Below, piece by piece: positions 8,389 to 18,269 of a DNA stretch of 64,000 bases. The notes below the pieces were generated by a model. It was not told the DNA's origin. It made no database searches and saw only the letters and a program-made list of their open reading frames with translations. The position numbers were made by a program, and so were the translations under genes. The DNA comes from Moraxella canis. Its GTDB lineage: Bacteria; Pseudomonadota; Gammaproteobacteria; Pseudomonadales; Moraxellaceae. The stretch is taken from positions 1-64,000 of the forward strand of contig NZ_MUXT01000001.1 in assembly GCF_002014965.1 (NCBI RefSeq), read 5' to 3'. Each line of letters opens with the position of its first letter. Position 1 is the first letter of the stretch.

Positions 8389-9336
8389 ATGACACACACC
8401 TTAGACCGCTTGACTGCCATTGAGCAGCTGCTTGGCGAGTTAAAAAACGACTTACAAGCCACACCCAGCCATACGTCTAGCCAAGCAAAAACCACCAAAG
8501 TGCCGTTTTCTTTTGAGTTTTTTCCTGTCAAGACAGACGATGGGCAGGTGAAGCTGATGAAAACTTTTGATGAGCTCAATGCGCTAAATCCCACTTATTT
8601 TAGCGTGACTTATGGGGCGGGTGGTTCGACACGCGCACGCACACTGGGCATCGTTGAAGCCTTGATTCAGCAATCAAATACCCCCATTGCACCGCACATG
8701 TCATGTATCGGCGATACCAAAAGTGAGATTGCTGAGCTGCTTGAATTTTATAAATCACTGGGCGTCGACCGCGTGGTGGCTTTGCGTGGTGACTTACCAT
8801 CTGGTCAAGTGGGTTATGGTGAGCTGCCTTTTGCGCTGGATTTGGTCAAATATATCCGCGAGCACAGCGGTGATTATTTTTCGATCAAGGTAGCAGCTTA
8901 TCCAGAGATGCACCCACAAGCCAAAAATTTTGAAGCTGATATTGATAATTTGGTCGCCAAATATCATGCTGGCGCCAATGAAGCGATTACGCAGTTTTTT
9001 TATAATCCTGACAGCTATCTGTATTTGCGCGACCGCTTGGCAAAAAAAGGCGTGCATCAGGACGATTTTCCCATCATCGCAGGGATCATGCCCATCACCA
9101 ATGCCTCAAACATCATCCGCTTCGCTGATGCTTGCGGTGCTGACATTCCTCGCTATATTCGCAAGCAGCTGGCTGACTTTGGCGATGATCGCAAAGCCAT
9201 TCGAGCATTTGGCTATGACGTGGTGCACCATTTGTGCGAGCGCCTCATCCAAGAAGGCGTGCCTGCCTTGCATTTTTATAGCATGAACAACACCGAACCC
9301 AATAAGACTCTAGTGACTGAGCTGGGTCTGATTTAA
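8389..9336 (+). CDS. metF: 5,10-methylenetetrahydrofolate reductase
   Basis: FAD enzyme that reduces methylene-tetrahydrofolate to 5-methyl-tetrahydrofolate, the methyl donor for methionine synthesis. The product has 315 residues. FEFFPVK, which holds the essential Glu of this barrel fold, is at about 44-50. SVTYGAGGSTR follows, and HMSCIG and ALRGD are further on. An N-terminal extension of roughly 40 residues precedes the barrel, longer than in the E. coli enzyme, which starts near the FEFFP motif. No strong Shine-Dalgarno precedes the ATG, so a later start is possible, but the promoter position supports this one. It sits with ahcY and msrAB in a methionine-related block but has its own promoter. 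Confidence 0.95.
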   Translation: MTHTLDRLTAIEQLLGELKNDLQATPSHTSSQAKTTKVPFSFEFFPVKTDDGQVKLMKTFDELNALNPTYFSVTYGAGGSTRARTLGIVEALIQQSNTPIAPHMSCIGDTKSEIAELLEFYKSLGVDRVVALRGDLPSGQVGYGELPFALDLVKYIREHSGDYFSIKVAAYPEMHPQAKNFEADIDNLVAKYHAGANEAITQFFYNPDSYLYLRDRLAKKGVHQDDFPIIAGIMPITNASNIIRFADACGADIPRYIRKQLADFGDDRKAIRAFGYDVVHHLCERLIQEGVPALHFYSMNNTEPNKTLVTELGLI

Positions 9337-9356
9337 GCTGTTTGACTGGTCAAATC

Positions 9357-10082
9357 ATGCCAAGATTTTTTATTAATACACCGCTCACCACCGATCTGAT
9401 TGGACAAAGCATGACCTTGCCTGATGATGTCACACATCACTGGTGTAAGGTGCTGCGCGCCTCTGTTGGCGATCGTGCTTTTTTGTTTGATGGGATGGGC
9501 GGTGAGTACGCCGTGACACTCACGCACATCAATAAAAAATCTGCCAGCGTTAAGATCGATGAGTACGATCCCATCAATCGTGTGCCAGTTTTTCAAGCAA
9601 GCATTGGTCTTGTGATGAGCCGCGGCGATCGTATGGATTACGCGATCCAAAAAGCCACCGAAATGGGCGTATCTCAGATCCATTTGCTGACCAGTGATCG
9701 CTGCCAAGCTCACCTAAAATACGAAAGAGATTTTAAGAAACTCACGCATTGGCAAGGTGTCGCCATCGCTGCTTGTGAGCAGTGTGGCATGAATATTGTC
9801 CCAAAAATCATCGCGCCCATCTCGCTTGATGAATGGGTGGCGACTTGTCAAGATAAGCTTAAACTGGTGCTTGCACTCAGTGAAGATAAACCTACCTTTG
9901 ATAAGCCATTACCAAAACACATCAGTCTATTGATCGGTGCTGAAGGTGGCTTGAGCCCACGAGAGATTGATTTGGCGATCAGTCATGGCTTTATGCCATG
10001 GCGGATTGGTGAGCGCGTGCTGCGTACAGAGACTGCGCCTGTGGTTGCCTTGAGTGCATTGACCATTTTGGCTGACACCTGA
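9357..10082 (+). CDS. rsmE: 16S rRNA m3U1498 methyltransferase
   Basis: SPOUT-fold methyltransferase that uses SAM to make 3-methyluridine at 16S rRNA position 1498. It has 241 residues, the usual size. The N-terminus MPRFFINTPL is an RsmE start, so I use ATG 9357 and not the in-frame TTG at 9342. Conserved parts are HHWCKVLRASVGD, KATEMGVSQIHLL, and the SAM-binding knot GAEGGLSPREI with ERVLRTETAPVVAL at the end. It begins 20 bases after metF with no terminator between, so the two are probably cotranscribed. It ends 18 bases from the end of the convergent folP. Confidence 0.95.
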   Translation: MPRFFINTPLTTDLIGQSMTLPDDVTHHWCKVLRASVGDRAFLFDGMGGEYAVTLTHINKKSASVKIDEYDPINRVPVFQASIGLVMSRGDRMDYAIQKATEMGVSQIHLLTSDRCQAHLKYERDFKKLTHWQGVAIAACEQCGMNIVPKIIAPISLDEWVATCQDKLKLVLALSEDKPTFDKPLPKHISLLIGAEGGLSPREIDLAISHGFMPWRIGERVLRTETAPVVALSALTILADT

Positions 10083-10100
10083 CTCTTTGACCCAATTTAA

Positions 10101-10991
10101 TTAGCCGTATAATGCCTGCCATAGTCGCACCGCCTGCGCCATTGACTTGACATCATGCACACGCACAATATGCGCGCCCTGCTGTAGCGCAATAAAATGT
10201 GCAAGCGTCCCCAAATTATCTCGATCAATCGGTTGATGATTCTTAAGATAGTCAAGTCCGCTATTGGTTAAAATCTCACCCAAAAATCGCTTACGAGACA
10301 CGCCAAACAGCATAGGCAGCTTAAAATGCTCAATGACCTGCTGTAAATTTTGCATGATTTGGATATGATGCTCATAAGTTTTTGAAAACCCCATACCGAT
10401 ATCGATGATGATTTTGTCTTGCTTGATGCCTGAAGCTATCGCCCCATTCACCCTATCTTCTAGCTCAGTGATAATCTCACCAAGTACATCTTCGTAATTT
10501 GCAAGTGTATTCATCGTCTGAGTCATAGTATCAGGTGCGCCGCGGCTATGCATGATGACCACAGGACACCCAAGCTCAGCGACCACATCACGCGCACCCT
10601 CTCGGCTAAGACCGCGCACATCATTGACAATGTCAGCACCTGCGCCAATCGCTTCTTGCATCACCAAAGGGTCACTGGTATCGACAGACAACCACAGCAC
10701 ATCACCAAAATTTTCACGAATGGCGCTAATGATAGGGATCACACGCTCAAGCTCTTCATCGGTACTCACTTTTGGCGCATGGGGGCGTGTGGATTCTCCA
10801 CCAATATCAATGATATCAGCGCCATAAGCGATCATTTGCTCGGCATGACCCAAAGCAGCATCCAAATGGTTAAAACGCCCTCCATCCGAAAATGAATCTG
10901 GTGTGACATTGAGTACGCCCATCACTTTTGGCACATCAAAAGTCATGACCTTATCACGGTGGCGAATGGAGTTGGTCGTAGAATCAGACAT
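10101..10991 (-). CDS. folP: Dihydropteroate synthase
   Basis: Makes 7,8-dihydropteroate from p-aminobenzoate and hydroxymethyl-dihydropterin pyrophosphate in folate synthesis. It is the target of sulfonamides. The 296-residue frame has GVLNVTPDSFSDGG near the N-terminus, IDIGGESTRPHA, the SVDTSDP loop, GADIVNDVRG, IDIGMGFSKT and the C-terminal RVHDV. I start at ATG 10991, with GAG upstream; a GTG three codons earlier is also in frame. It is transcribed divergently from hflX, and the two -10 elements overlap in a gap of about 100 bp. It faces rsmE tail to tail with no room for a terminator. Confidence 0.96.
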   Translation of the reverse strand: MSDSTTNSIRHRDKVMTFDVPKVMGVLNVTPDSFSDGGRFNHLDAALGHAEQMIAYGADIIDIGGESTRPHAPKVSTDEELERVIPIISAIRENFGDVLWLSVDTSDPLVMQEAIGAGADIVNDVRGLSREGARDVVAELGCPVVIMHSRGAPDTMTQTMNTLANYEDVLGEIITELEDRVNGAIASGIKQDKIIIDIGMGFSKTYEHHIQIMQNLQQVIEHFKLPMLFGVSRKRFLGEILTNSGLDYLKNHQPIDRDNLGTLAHFIALQQGAHIVRVHDVKSMAQAVRLWQALYG

Positions 10992-11019
10992 AAAACACAC
11001 TCAAGCTTAAAAATACCTT

Positions 11020-11029
11020 ATAATACCAT
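11020..11029. promoter_or_regulatory. Overlapping divergent -10 elements of folP and hflX
   Basis: TATAAT is read on the plus strand at 11020-11025. TGG-TATTAT, an extended -10, is read on the minus strand at 11029-11021. The two promoters would use the same bases, so they should exclude each other. No clear -35 is seen for either. Confidence 0.4.
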
Positions 11030-11094
11030 AACTTGATTTTTTGGGTAGGTCATCCCCATTAAAGCATTTTAAATTTCAATTTTAAGGATTTATA

Positions 11095-12504
11095 TTGCAA
11101 TATTTTGACAGACACGAAGGCGGAGAAAATGCCATTTTGGTTCATTTGGACATTCACCAGATCGCAGATCCAGATGACTTAGAAGAATTTCGCCTGTTGG
11201 TGCACTCAGCAGGCGCCAATGAAGTAGAAATCGTCACAGGCAGCCGCAGTAAGCCCCATGCCAAATACTTTGTCGGCACAGGTAAAGCCGAAGAAATCGC
11301 AGCGGCGGTCAAGCGCTTTCGTGATGCTAACGAAGAGGATGCTGATAACATCATTGTCATTTTTAATCACACGCTCACCCCAAGTCAGGAGCGTAACTTA
11401 GAATCACTGATCAAATGCCGTGTACTTGATCGCACAGGGCTTATCTTGGATATTTTTGCGCAGCGTGCACGCACTTATGAAGGTAAATTACAAGTTGAGC
11501 TAGCACAGCTTAATCACCTTGCCACGCGTCTTGTGCGCGGCTGGACGCATCTTGAACGCCAAAAAGGCGGTATCGGACTGCGCGGTCCTGGTGAAACTCA
11601 GCTGGAAACGGATCGCCGATTGCTTCAAATTCGGGTCACGCAGCTCAAAGCCAAACTTGATAAAGTCAAACAAACCCGCAAACAAGGTCGTGCTAAGCGC
11701 CAAAAATCAGACATACCAACCGTGTCATTGGTCGGCTATACCAACGCAGGCAAATCAACGCTATTTAACCGCTTGACCGACGATAATATCTATGCTGCCG
11801 ATCAGCTTTTTGCTACGCTTGATCCGACGCTGCGCCGTGTGAAATGGCCGGGTGTGGGCAATGTAGTATTGGCAGACACAGTGGGATTTGTGCGCCATTT
11901 GCCGCACGAGCTGGTAGAAAGCTTTCATGCCACGCTAGAAGAGACGCTTGAGGCGGATTTATTGCTGCATGTGATCGATACCGCCAGTGAAGATATGCAT
12001 GCCCAAATCGAGGCGGTGAATGATGTGCTTGAGCAAATACAGGCGGATGCGCCGATTTTATTGGTATTTAATAAGATTGATAAAAGTGGCGAGCCTGCCA
12101 AAGTACATTATCAAGACCAAGGCGTGCCGCATCGGGTTTATGTGTCTGCCAAAGACAATCTGGGCATGGATCAGCTGATGTTAGCAGTCCAAGAGCTGTT
12201 ATCAGGGCATTTAAATCATTACACACTGACTTTGCCCCACCATGCAGGCGCCCTAAAAAACACCCTGCACGAGCTTGACGTGATTGAGTCAGAAAGCTTT
12301 GATGAGCTGGGTCATCAAGTACTGGGTGTGCGCCTGTCGCCTGCTAAGCTGACTCAGCTACTTGGGCAATACGCACTGAATCCCAATCAAGTCCTGCCCT
12401 CAGATCAGGCCAAAAGCTTAGAACCTGTGCTTGAGCCATTTGAAGAAGTGCTTAAGCAACATGATGATAAGTCAGACGATCAGCTGAATCCCTTTTGCTT
12501 ATAA
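11095..12504 (+). CDS. hflX: Ribosome-associated GTPase HflX
   Basis: GTPase that binds and splits or rescues stalled 70S and 50S ribosomes. It has 469 residues, with the N-terminal HflX domain (FDRHEGGENAILVHLDI, later GLRGPGETQLETDRR), then the G domain with GYTNAGKST (P-loop), DTVGFVRHLP and NKID. The start is TTG 11095: AAGGA at 11084-11088 is six bases upstream, and the next residues match the FDRY...A.LVH start of the family. The C-terminus carries an additional roughly 90-residue segment after the G domain, as in other gammaproteobacteria. It is followed at once by a terminator, and no hfq gene lies upstream, unlike the E. coli arrangement. Confidence 0.95.
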   Translation: MQYFDRHEGGENAILVHLDIHQIADPDDLEEFRLLVHSAGANEVEIVTGSRSKPHAKYFVGTGKAEEIAAAVKRFRDANEEDADNIIVIFNHTLTPSQERNLESLIKCRVLDRTGLILDIFAQRARTYEGKLQVELAQLNHLATRLVRGWTHLERQKGGIGLRGPGETQLETDRRLLQIRVTQLKAKLDKVKQTRKQGRAKRQKSDIPTVSLVGYTNAGKSTLFNRLTDDNIYAADQLFATLDPTLRRVKWPGVGNVVLADTVGFVRHLPHELVESFHATLEETLEADLLLHVIDTASEDMHAQIEAVNDVLEQIQADAPILLVFNKIDKSGEPAKVHYQDQGVPHRVYVSAKDNLGMDQLMLAVQELLSGHLNHYTLTLPHHAGALKNTLHELDVIESESFDELGHQVLGVRLSPAKLTQLLGQYALNPNQVLPSDQAKSLEPVLEPFEEVLKQHDDKSDDQLNPFCL

Positions 12505-12506
12505 TC

Positions 12507-12538
12507 AAAAAAGACTGCTTCATAAAGCAGTCTTTTTT
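12507..12538. terminator. Bidirectional terminator between hflX and htpX
   Basis: A 14-base perfect stem (12507-12520 and 12525-12538) with loop CATA, flanked by A and T runs on its two sides, serves both convergent genes. Confidence 0.92.
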
Positions 12539-12558
12539 GGTGCTGTCGCAATTAAAAA

Positions 12559-13464
12559 TTAGCCATTAAATTTTTGTAGCGACGCAATCCGATCATCCAA
12601 AGTCGGATGTGAGCGGAATAAACTGGCAATGCTAAAGCCTTGAGATTGACCACTTGCGATGGCAAATGCTTTCATTGATTCAGGCATTTGATCTGGACGC
12701 GCTTCGGCAGGACGCAGGGCATTGAGAGCGCTGATCATCTTATCACGACCAGCCAGGCGTGCGCCCATCTCATCAGCACGGTATTCACGCAGGCGCGAGA
12801 ACCACATGACGATCGCTGATGCCAAAATACCCAACAAAATATCCATCACGATACTGGTCACAAAATAGGCAATGCCTGGCGAATCACTTTCATTCTTAAA
12901 GATCGCACGATCCACAAAATTACCAATAATACGCGCAAAGAACATTACAAAGGCATTGACCACGCCTTGAATCAGCGCCAAAGTCACCATATCACCGTTG
13001 GCGACGTGACCGATTTCGTGCGCAAGCACCGCTTCGACTTCATCAGGTGTCATCGTATGGATAAGGCCTGACGATACAGCAACCAATGCTTTATTTTTAT
13101 TCCAGCCAGTGGCAAATGCGTTGGGCTGAGCATTATCAAAAATACCCACTTCAGGCATGCCAATGCCAACTTCACGCGCTTGGCGAGCGACGGTGTCGAC
13201 CAGCCACTGCTCTGTGCCATTTCTTGGGGTATCAATCACGACGGTGCCGGTTGATTTTTTAGCCATCCACTTGGACAAAAACAACGAAATGACCGAACCA
13301 ATCATACCGTACAATAAACACATCACCGCCAAGCTGACATAGTTCAGCCCGCCCGCACCATGGACACTACCCAAGCCAAAGACCTGCGAGAGCACCATGA
13401 AAACGATGCTAAAGACGATCAATACGGCTAAGTTGGTTAATAAGAATAAACCAATTCGCATCAT
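12559..13464 (-). CDS. htpX: Membrane zinc protease HtpX
   Basis: Inner-membrane metalloprotease of the M48 family that degrades misfolded membrane proteins with FtsH. It has 301 residues. Two transmembrane segments lie near the N-terminus (about 4-30 and 42-63) and two more around 160-215. The zinc motif HEIGH is at 149-153. A downstream Glu in [14 protein letters not shown] supplies the third ligand. An AAGGAAA Shine-Dalgarno precedes a pair of ATG codons, so the start may be either. It has no obvious sigma-32 or CpxR site that I can point to. Confidence 0.95.
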   Translation of the reverse strand: MMRIGLFLLTNLAVLIVFSIVFMVLSQVFGLGSVHGAGGLNYVSLAVMCLLYGMIGSVISLFLSKWMAKKSTGTVVIDTPRNGTEQWLVDTVARQAREVGIGMPEVGIFDNAQPNAFATGWNKNKALVAVSSGLIHTMTPDEVEAVLAHEIGHVANGDMVTLALIQGVVNAFVMFFARIIGNFVDRAIFKNESDSPGIAYFVTSIVMDILLGILASAIVMWFSRLREYRADEMGARLAGRDKMISALNALRPAEARPDQMPESMKAFAIASGQSQGFSIASLFRSHPTLDDRIASLQKFNG

Positions 13465-13542
13465 CTGTGAATTTCCTTTTATAAATCAAAAATATAACTG
13501 ACAAAAGTCTTACTATTATAATGATAAATACGCAAAATAAAA

Positions 13543-13574
13543 GGCAAAAACTTCGACTCATCAAAGTTTTTGCC
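13543..13574 (-). terminator. Terminator of the lytic transglycosylase gene
   Basis: A perfect 11-base stem (13543-13553 and 13564-13574) is followed on the minus strand by CTTTTATTTTG. A second, weaker hairpin with CAAAAAG/CTTTTTG arms lies at about 13585-13605, closer to the gene. Confidence 0.75.
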
Positions 13575-13645
13575 TGTATAGACACAAAAAGCTAACAACT
13601 TTTTGGGTTTAAGCAATTTTAATCCATCCTAAACGGAAGATCTCA

Positions 13646-14557
13646 TTACTCATTGTTTGAAAAATAAATACGCGCAGAGGCTTCACGGCTAATCACAGGA
13701 TTGCTTGGCGCCGCTTGGGTGACTGGCTGAGCATAGGAAGTCGTTGTGGTATTCACCTGTGCTGCTGGTGTGCTGTTCATCGCAAGCATAGTGCGATTGG
13801 CGTCATAGCCTTGATACAGCGCTGCATCCAGACGATAGATGTTATTATAGCGATCATTGACCTTGACCACATAGTTTCTGGTCTCACGAAATGGAGGAAT
13901 GCCGCCGTGCTTTCTGACATTACCAGGACCTGCATTATAAGCTGCGATCACATGGTTTGGATTGCTAAATTGACGCTGCAAATATGCCAAATACTTGGTG
14001 CCGCCTTCGATGTTTTGGGCAGGATCCCACGCATTATACACACCCATATCACGAGCTGTGCCTGGCATTAGCTGCATCAGACCCATGGCACCCACGCGTG
14101 AACGCGCATTGGGATTAAAGCTTGACTCGGTGTGTATGACCGCCTTAATTAAGCCAGGATCTACGCCATGTCTTGCCGCAGATTCTCGGATCAGATGATC
14201 GTAGGCGCTACGCTCAGAATAGCCACCTGAATAGCTTGAATAATTACTTACCGCAAAATTGGCAGAAAAGTTGGTCGCAGACTCACCATTGGTATACAAA
14301 CGGCTAACCACTTGAGGCTCACTGCTTAATCTGGTGAATTTTTGGGAATTGCTGGTATTGGTTTGCAAATTGGTCAATAGGCTAGACTCTACAGCGTTTT
14401 GACTATTTGCTAAAGTATAGGCTGTTGCCACAGTCGCATTGGCAGAGCCTTGAGGCGCAATATAAACCGAGACAGGGTTTTGGGCAAATGCACTACCGCT
14501 AAGCATGCCAAATGTCACTAAAGTCAGGGCATTTACATGGATTTTTGAAGTTTGCAT
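13646..14557 (-). CDS. Lytic transglycosylase with SLT domain
   Basis: Periplasmic enzyme that cleaves peptidoglycan between MurNAc and GlcNAc, leaving 1,6-anhydroMurNAc. It has 303 residues. A signal peptide covers residues 1-25 (SAFA-Q). A Ser/Asn/Thr-rich linker follows. The SLT domain starts about residue 115 and has the catalytic Glu in HTESSFNP (E144), [10 protein letters not shown] and [10 protein letters not shown]. The in-frame GTG at 14596 lies next to the -10 box and cannot be in the mRNA, so ATG 14557 is the start. The short C-terminal tail is of low complexity. It neighbours lrgAB, which affects murein hydrolase activity in other bacteria, but a functional link here is inference. 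Confidence 0.92.
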   Translation of the reverse strand: MQTSKIHVNALTLVTFGMLSGSAFAQNPVSVYIAPQGSANATVATAYTLANSQNAVESSLLTNLQTNTSNSQKFTRLSSEPQVVSRLYTNGESATNFSANFAVSNYSSYSGGYSERSAYDHLIRESAARHGVDPGLIKAVIHTESSFNPNARSRVGAMGLMQLMPGTARDMGVYNAWDPAQNIEGGTKYLAYLQRQFSNPNHVIAAYNAGPGNVRKHGGIPPFRETRNYVVKVNDRYNNIYRLDAALYQGYDANRTMLAMNSTPAAQVNTTTTSYAQPVTQAAPSNPVISREASARIYFSNNE

Positions 14558-14596
14558 ATCGTCTGTTCGTCTTTTCTTCGGTAAAAAATTTGGCAC

Positions 14597-14605
14597 ATTA
14601 TATCA
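14597..14605 (-). promoter_or_regulatory. Extended -10 promoter of the transglycosylase gene
   Basis: On the minus strand TGA-TATAAT lies about 40 bases before the ATG at 14557. The predicted transcription start is about 14590, which decides the start codon of the gene. Confidence 0.6.
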
Positions 14606-14785
14606 CAAAATTAATAAATAACATGATGAAACACTCATAACTACAAAATGCTACACTTTAGAAACACATAAACCCAACCATTTTTCTAAACTTTCAACAG
14701 TTTTGCTTGTTATTTGAAGCAGATCAGAGCGCTTTATTCATGAGATTATGTTATAAATAAAACACCCATTTACAGAGATTTTATT

Positions 14786-15481
14786 TTAAGACAGCCACCA
14801 AAGCACAGCCACAGGCAGCCACATGGCAGTCACCAAGCCATTGATCGCCAAGCCAAACGCTGCATAGCGCCCTGCTGTCGGACTGATCGTCCATGCTTCT
14901 ACTGTACCGATGGCATGCGCCACCAATCCCAATGCCAAGCCTTGAGCGCGTTCATCGTGAATATTTTTAAATAAAATTCGGCACATGCCTGCACCCAAAA
15001 TACCAGAAACGATGATGATCAAATTTGCCATCACCAAAGGCGCGCCAATGATTTGTGCAACCGACAATCCCACAGGCGTCGTGACAGAACGCGTCGCAAA
15101 TGCCAAGATGGTATCCATATTAAGCGCAAACAGGTAGCTCAAAGACATCGGCAATATCGCCCCGACGATACTTGCCAATATCACCACCACACCCAGTTTT
15201 TTGACTGGCAAACCCTTAAAATCCATCCCTGCCAAGGGCACCGCCAACAGCACCGTACTATAACCAAGTAAGCGATCAAAAACAGGTCTGGCATGTGCGT
15301 AATAAGTATGATAATCAAGCCCAATGATGAATAACAAAAGTAGCGTCAATACAATGGCGACGATGATCATGGGCACGCCTTTGATAAACTTATTTAAGTA
15401 GCGCAGGACATATTTGGCGCCGACATGCGCAATCAAAGTGATGATAAAGGCGATCAAAATGGTGGTTGTATCAAGCATCAT
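14786..15481 (-). CDS. lrgB: LrgB/CidB-family membrane protein
   Basis: A 231-residue polytopic inner-membrane protein with about six hydrophobic segments and the LrgB signature RSVTTPVGLSVAQIIG. The family works with LrgA/CidA in controlling murein hydrolase activity, programmed lysis and, in some bacteria, uptake of pyruvate or release of small acids. It overlaps the end of lrgA by four bases (ATGA type), so translation is coupled. ATG ATG at the start leaves one codon of uncertainty. No LytSR or LysR-type regulator lies beside the pair. Confidence 0.9.
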   Translation of the reverse strand: MMLDTTTILIAFIITLIAHVGAKYVLRYLNKFIKGVPMIIVAIVLTLLLLFIIGLDYHTYYAHARPVFDRLLGYSTVLLAVPLAGMDFKGLPVKKLGVVVILASIVGAILPMSLSYLFALNMDTILAFATRSVTTPVGLSVAQIIGAPLVMANLIIIVSGILGAGMCRILFKNIHDERAQGLALGLVAHAIGTVEAWTISPTAGRYAAFGLAINGLVTAMWLPVAVLWWLS

Positions 15482-15891
15482 AACGCACCTCTGTCATTTT
15501 TGGCGTCGCGACCGGCAAGCCATAGTGCAGATAATTTGGCAAATGCCCAAAGCGGAATGAGAGTGCTGATAATAATGACTGCTGAGACCGGTAGCAAATC
15601 CTCGCCCAGTCCAAACAGCAAAATCCCTGCGCCTGCCGAAACCGGCAAAAAAGCAAAACCGCTATCAACCAGCAAGGTGCTTGCTGAACTTGATAACCAT
15701 GTCGGCAGCCCTACCGTCATGCGCACACCTACCAGCACGACAAATAAGCTCACCAAACCCACGATATTTGCCGCCGTCGGCATCCCAAGCCAAGTACACA
15801 CCACCAATGCCAGCTCACGAAACCCTACCACAATGGCGACTGTTCCTATCATTCCTAGCCAAAATCTTTTACTGCCCAACTTAAGCGTCAT
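15478..15891 (-). CDS. lrgA: LrgA/CidA-family holin-like membrane protein
   Basis: A 137-residue membrane protein with four hydrophobic segments, small and holin-like as expected for LrgA/CidA. ELALVVCTWLGMPTAANIVGL corresponds to the family's conserved G-L-P-x-P-x-x-x-x-G region. The C-terminus is charged (AGRDAKNDRG) and probably cytoplasmic. AAAGGA precedes the ATG by six bases. It is the first gene of a two-gene operon with lrgB. Whether the pair acts in lysis control or metabolite transport cannot be told from sequence. Confidence 0.85.
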   Translation of the reverse strand: MTLKLGSKRFWLGMIGTVAIVVGFRELALVVCTWLGMPTAANIVGLVSLFVVLVGVRMTVGLPTWLSSSASTLLVDSGFAFLPVSAGAGILLFGLGEDLLPVSAVIIISTLIPLWAFAKLSALWLAGRDAKNDRGAL

Positions 15892-16281
15892 CGTTATTCC
15901 TTTAATATAAGCATCAAATATCAGCGGGTGTTTTACGATAGCTTACATTGAAACACCTGCTCAGTTCAAGGTCAAGCAGATGACCGATATATTCACTATT
16001 TTTATCAATGATACTAAAAGTTGCTAAATCCGCGATAATGATCGGCTTTGTTTGGCATTATTTTTGCTATCACTCTTTTAAAATAGGCTTTTAATCCCAA
16101 TATACTCATCAGCTTTTGGAGAAAATTTGATGAATGAAAAGCCAGGATTTGTTATTAGAATATTTTTATAAAATGATAAATTTATATTTTTAATAAAAGC
16201 ATGGCTAAGCCTTTCGCTGAGTTGAAAGCTACGCCAAAAGCCAGTATAATGAAATGTTTTTGACGCCGACCAAGAGACAAA
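15892..16281. other. Intergenic region upstream of rpoD
   Basis: About 390 bp between the divergent lrgA and rpoD. It contains the rpoD promoter (16222-16250) and a widely spaced inverted repeat GGCTTTT/AAAAGCC (near 16087 and 16138). I see no RNA gene and no rpsU-dnaG-type neighbours, so rpoD is not in the macromolecular synthesis operon seen in E. coli. Confidence 0.5.
16222..16250 (+). promoter_or_regulatory. Promoter of rpoD
   Basis: TTGAAA (16222-16227) and a perfect TATAAT (16245-16250) are spaced by exactly 17 bases, about 30 bases before the ATG. It is the best sigma-70-type promoter seen in the window. Confidence 0.75.
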
Positions 16282-18174
16282 ATGCACATGAGTGAAAATA
16301 ATCATATCACCGAAGATCACGACGCTTCTTCATCACAGTTAGGTGCACTGATTCGCCTAGGCAAGGAGCAAGGCTATCTCACCTATGCCGAAGTAAACGA
16401 TCAATTACCAGAGTCCGTCACCGAAAGCGATCAAATTGAAGACATCATTCAGATGCTGACTGACGTGGGCATTCAAGTATTTGAAGTAGCCCCAGATGAT
16501 GACGATATTTTGTTATCAGACACTGGTAGCGATGATGACATGGCAACAGATGAAGCGGCGGCGGTATTAGCATCTGTTGAGACTGAGCCAGGACGCACCA
16601 CCGATCCTGTGCGTATGTACATGCGCGAAATGGGGACGGTCGATCTGCTGACCCGTGAAGGCGAGATTGGTATCGCCAAGCGCATCGAAGAAGGCACTCG
16701 TGAAGTTCAGTATATCATGGCGTATTGGCCAGGCACGGTAAAATTTGTGCTTGATGAATATCAGCAAGTGCTTGCTAGCGAGAAAAAAATCTCCGACATC
16801 GTTTCTGGATTCTTAAGTGGCGATGACAGCGATTTTATTTTGAGCGAAGAAGAAGTTGAGTTGGATCTTGACTCACCCAAAACCACGGTCGAAGATGACG
16901 CCGAAGAAGAGGATGATGGCGAGTCTGATAGCGCTGAGCTTGATGACACCGATGATTCAAGCCTTGACCCTGAAGAAGTGCGCGTCCGTTTTGAAGAGAT
17001 GCAGCGCTTATATGATGTGGCCCAAGAAGCCCTAGCTAAGCATGGGCGTGGCAGCGAAGAAGTCAAAGCAGCTTATAATGAACTGGCCAATCATTTTATG
17101 CTCATCAAACTGAATAATCGCTTATCGGATCAAGTCATGAGCTTGATGCGTGAAGTTTATGAAGATGTGCGCACCAACGAGCGCCGTATCATGAAGCTTG
17201 TGATTCGCCGCGGCAAAATGCCTATGGATGAGTTTAAAAAGACCTTCCCAAGCAATGAAACCAATGTCGAATGGCTGTCTCACCGCATCGAAGGCGGTCC
17301 TGCTTTTGCCGACACTTTGGCCAAAATTGAGCCTGAAGTGGTCGCCTTGCAGCAAAAATTGTTGGCACACGAACAAGCCCTTCAAATGGACATCCGTGAT
17401 ATGAAAGCAGTGGCTCGCCAGATGGCAATCGGTGAGGCCAAGGCTCGTCGCGCCAAAAAAGACATGGTGGAAGCCAACTTGCGCTTGGTGATTTCTATCG
17501 CCAAAAAGTACACCAACCGAGGCTTGCAATTCCTTGATTTGATTCAAGAAGGCAATATTGGTCTGATGAAAGCGGTGGATAAATTTGAATATCGCCGTGG
17601 TTATAAATTCTCAACCTATGCAACATGGTGGATTCGCCAAGCAATCACGCGCTCTATTGCTGACCAAGCACGCACGATCCGCATTCCTGTGCATATGATT
17701 GAAACGATTAACAAAATTAACCGCGTCAGTCGTCAGCTACTTCAAGAAATGGGTCGTGAGCCGACACCAGAGGAGCTGGGCGAGCGTCTGGATATGGATG
17801 AGGCCAAAGTGCGCAAAGTCCTAAAAATCGCTAAGGAACCTATCTCTATGGAGACGCCGATCGGTGATGATGAAGATAGCCACCTGGGTGATTTTATTGA
17901 GGATAACACCATCTCAAGTCCAATTGAAAATGCAACGGCAGAAGGTCTTCGTGAAGCAACCCGTGAGGTGCTTGACAATTTGACCGAACGAGAAGCCAAA
18001 GTACTCAAAATGCGCTTTGGTATCGACATGCCAAGCGATCATACTCTAGAGGAAGTCGGTAAGCAGTTCGATGTCACTCGTGAGCGCATTCGCCAAATCG
18101 AAGCCAAGGCACTGCGTAAACTTCGCCATCCTTCACGCTCTGAGCATTTGCGCTCTTTTTTGGAAAATGATTAA
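16282..18174 (+). CDS. rpoD: Primary sigma factor RpoD (sigma-70)
   Basis: Housekeeping sigma subunit of RNA polymerase. The 630 residues carry region 1.1 (first ~80), region 1.2 ([21 protein letters not shown]), a highly acidic non-conserved insert at about 190-235 ([15 protein letters not shown]), regions 2.1-2.4 ([48 protein letters not shown]), region 3, and region 4 ([24 protein letters not shown]). Start choice is ATG 16282 or ATG 16288; AAGAGA just upstream fits the first. It is monocistronic, with its own promoter and a strong terminator. Confidence 0.98.
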   Translation: MHMSENNHITEDHDASSSQLGALIRLGKEQGYLTYAEVNDQLPESVTESDQIEDIIQMLTDVGIQVFEVAPDDDDILLSDTGSDDDMATDEAAAVLASVETEPGRTTDPVRMYMREMGTVDLLTREGEIGIAKRIEEGTREVQYIMAYWPGTVKFVLDEYQQVLASEKKISDIVSGFLSGDDSDFILSEEEVELDLDSPKTTVEDDAEEEDDGESDSAELDDTDDSSLDPEEVRVRFEEMQRLYDVAQEALAKHGRGSEEVKAAYNELANHFMLIKLNNRLSDQVMSLMREVYEDVRTNERRIMKLVIRRGKMPMDEFKKTFPSNETNVEWLSHRIEGGPAFADTLAKIEPEVVALQQKLLAHEQALQMDIRDMKAVARQMAIGEAKARRAKKDMVEANLRLVISIAKKYTNRGLQFLDLIQEGNIGLMKAVDKFEYRRGYKFSTYATWWIRQAITRSIADQARTIRIPVHMIETINKINRVSRQLLQEMGREPTPEELGERLDMDEAKVRKVLKIAKEPISMETPIGDDEDSHLGDFIEDNTISSPIENATAEGLREATREVLDNLTEREAKVLKMRFGIDMPSDHTLEEVGKQFDVTRERIRQIEAKALRKLRHPSRSEHLRSFLEND

Positions 18175-18190
18175 TCTTAATCTCAAATCA

Positions 18191-18219
18191 AACCTGCTGA
18201 TATCATCGGCAGGTTTTTT
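18191..18219 (+). terminator. Intrinsic terminator of rpoD
   Basis: An 11-base stem with one wobble pair (18191-18201 and 18205-18215) is followed by a run of T to 18219. Confidence 0.88.
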
Positions 18220-18269
18220 ATTTATCCGCGCCTTTGGGTCAGCGAGTCAGACTCACCACCCTTCAAAAC

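Noticed and set aside
15425..15910. 161-codon plus-strand frame opposite lrgA and lrgB
   Set aside because: It is antisense to two well-supported genes and has no Shine-Dalgarno or sensible protein features.
17122..17547. 141-codon minus-strand frame opposite rpoD
   Set aside because: It lies fully within a conserved rpoD region and resembles no protein.
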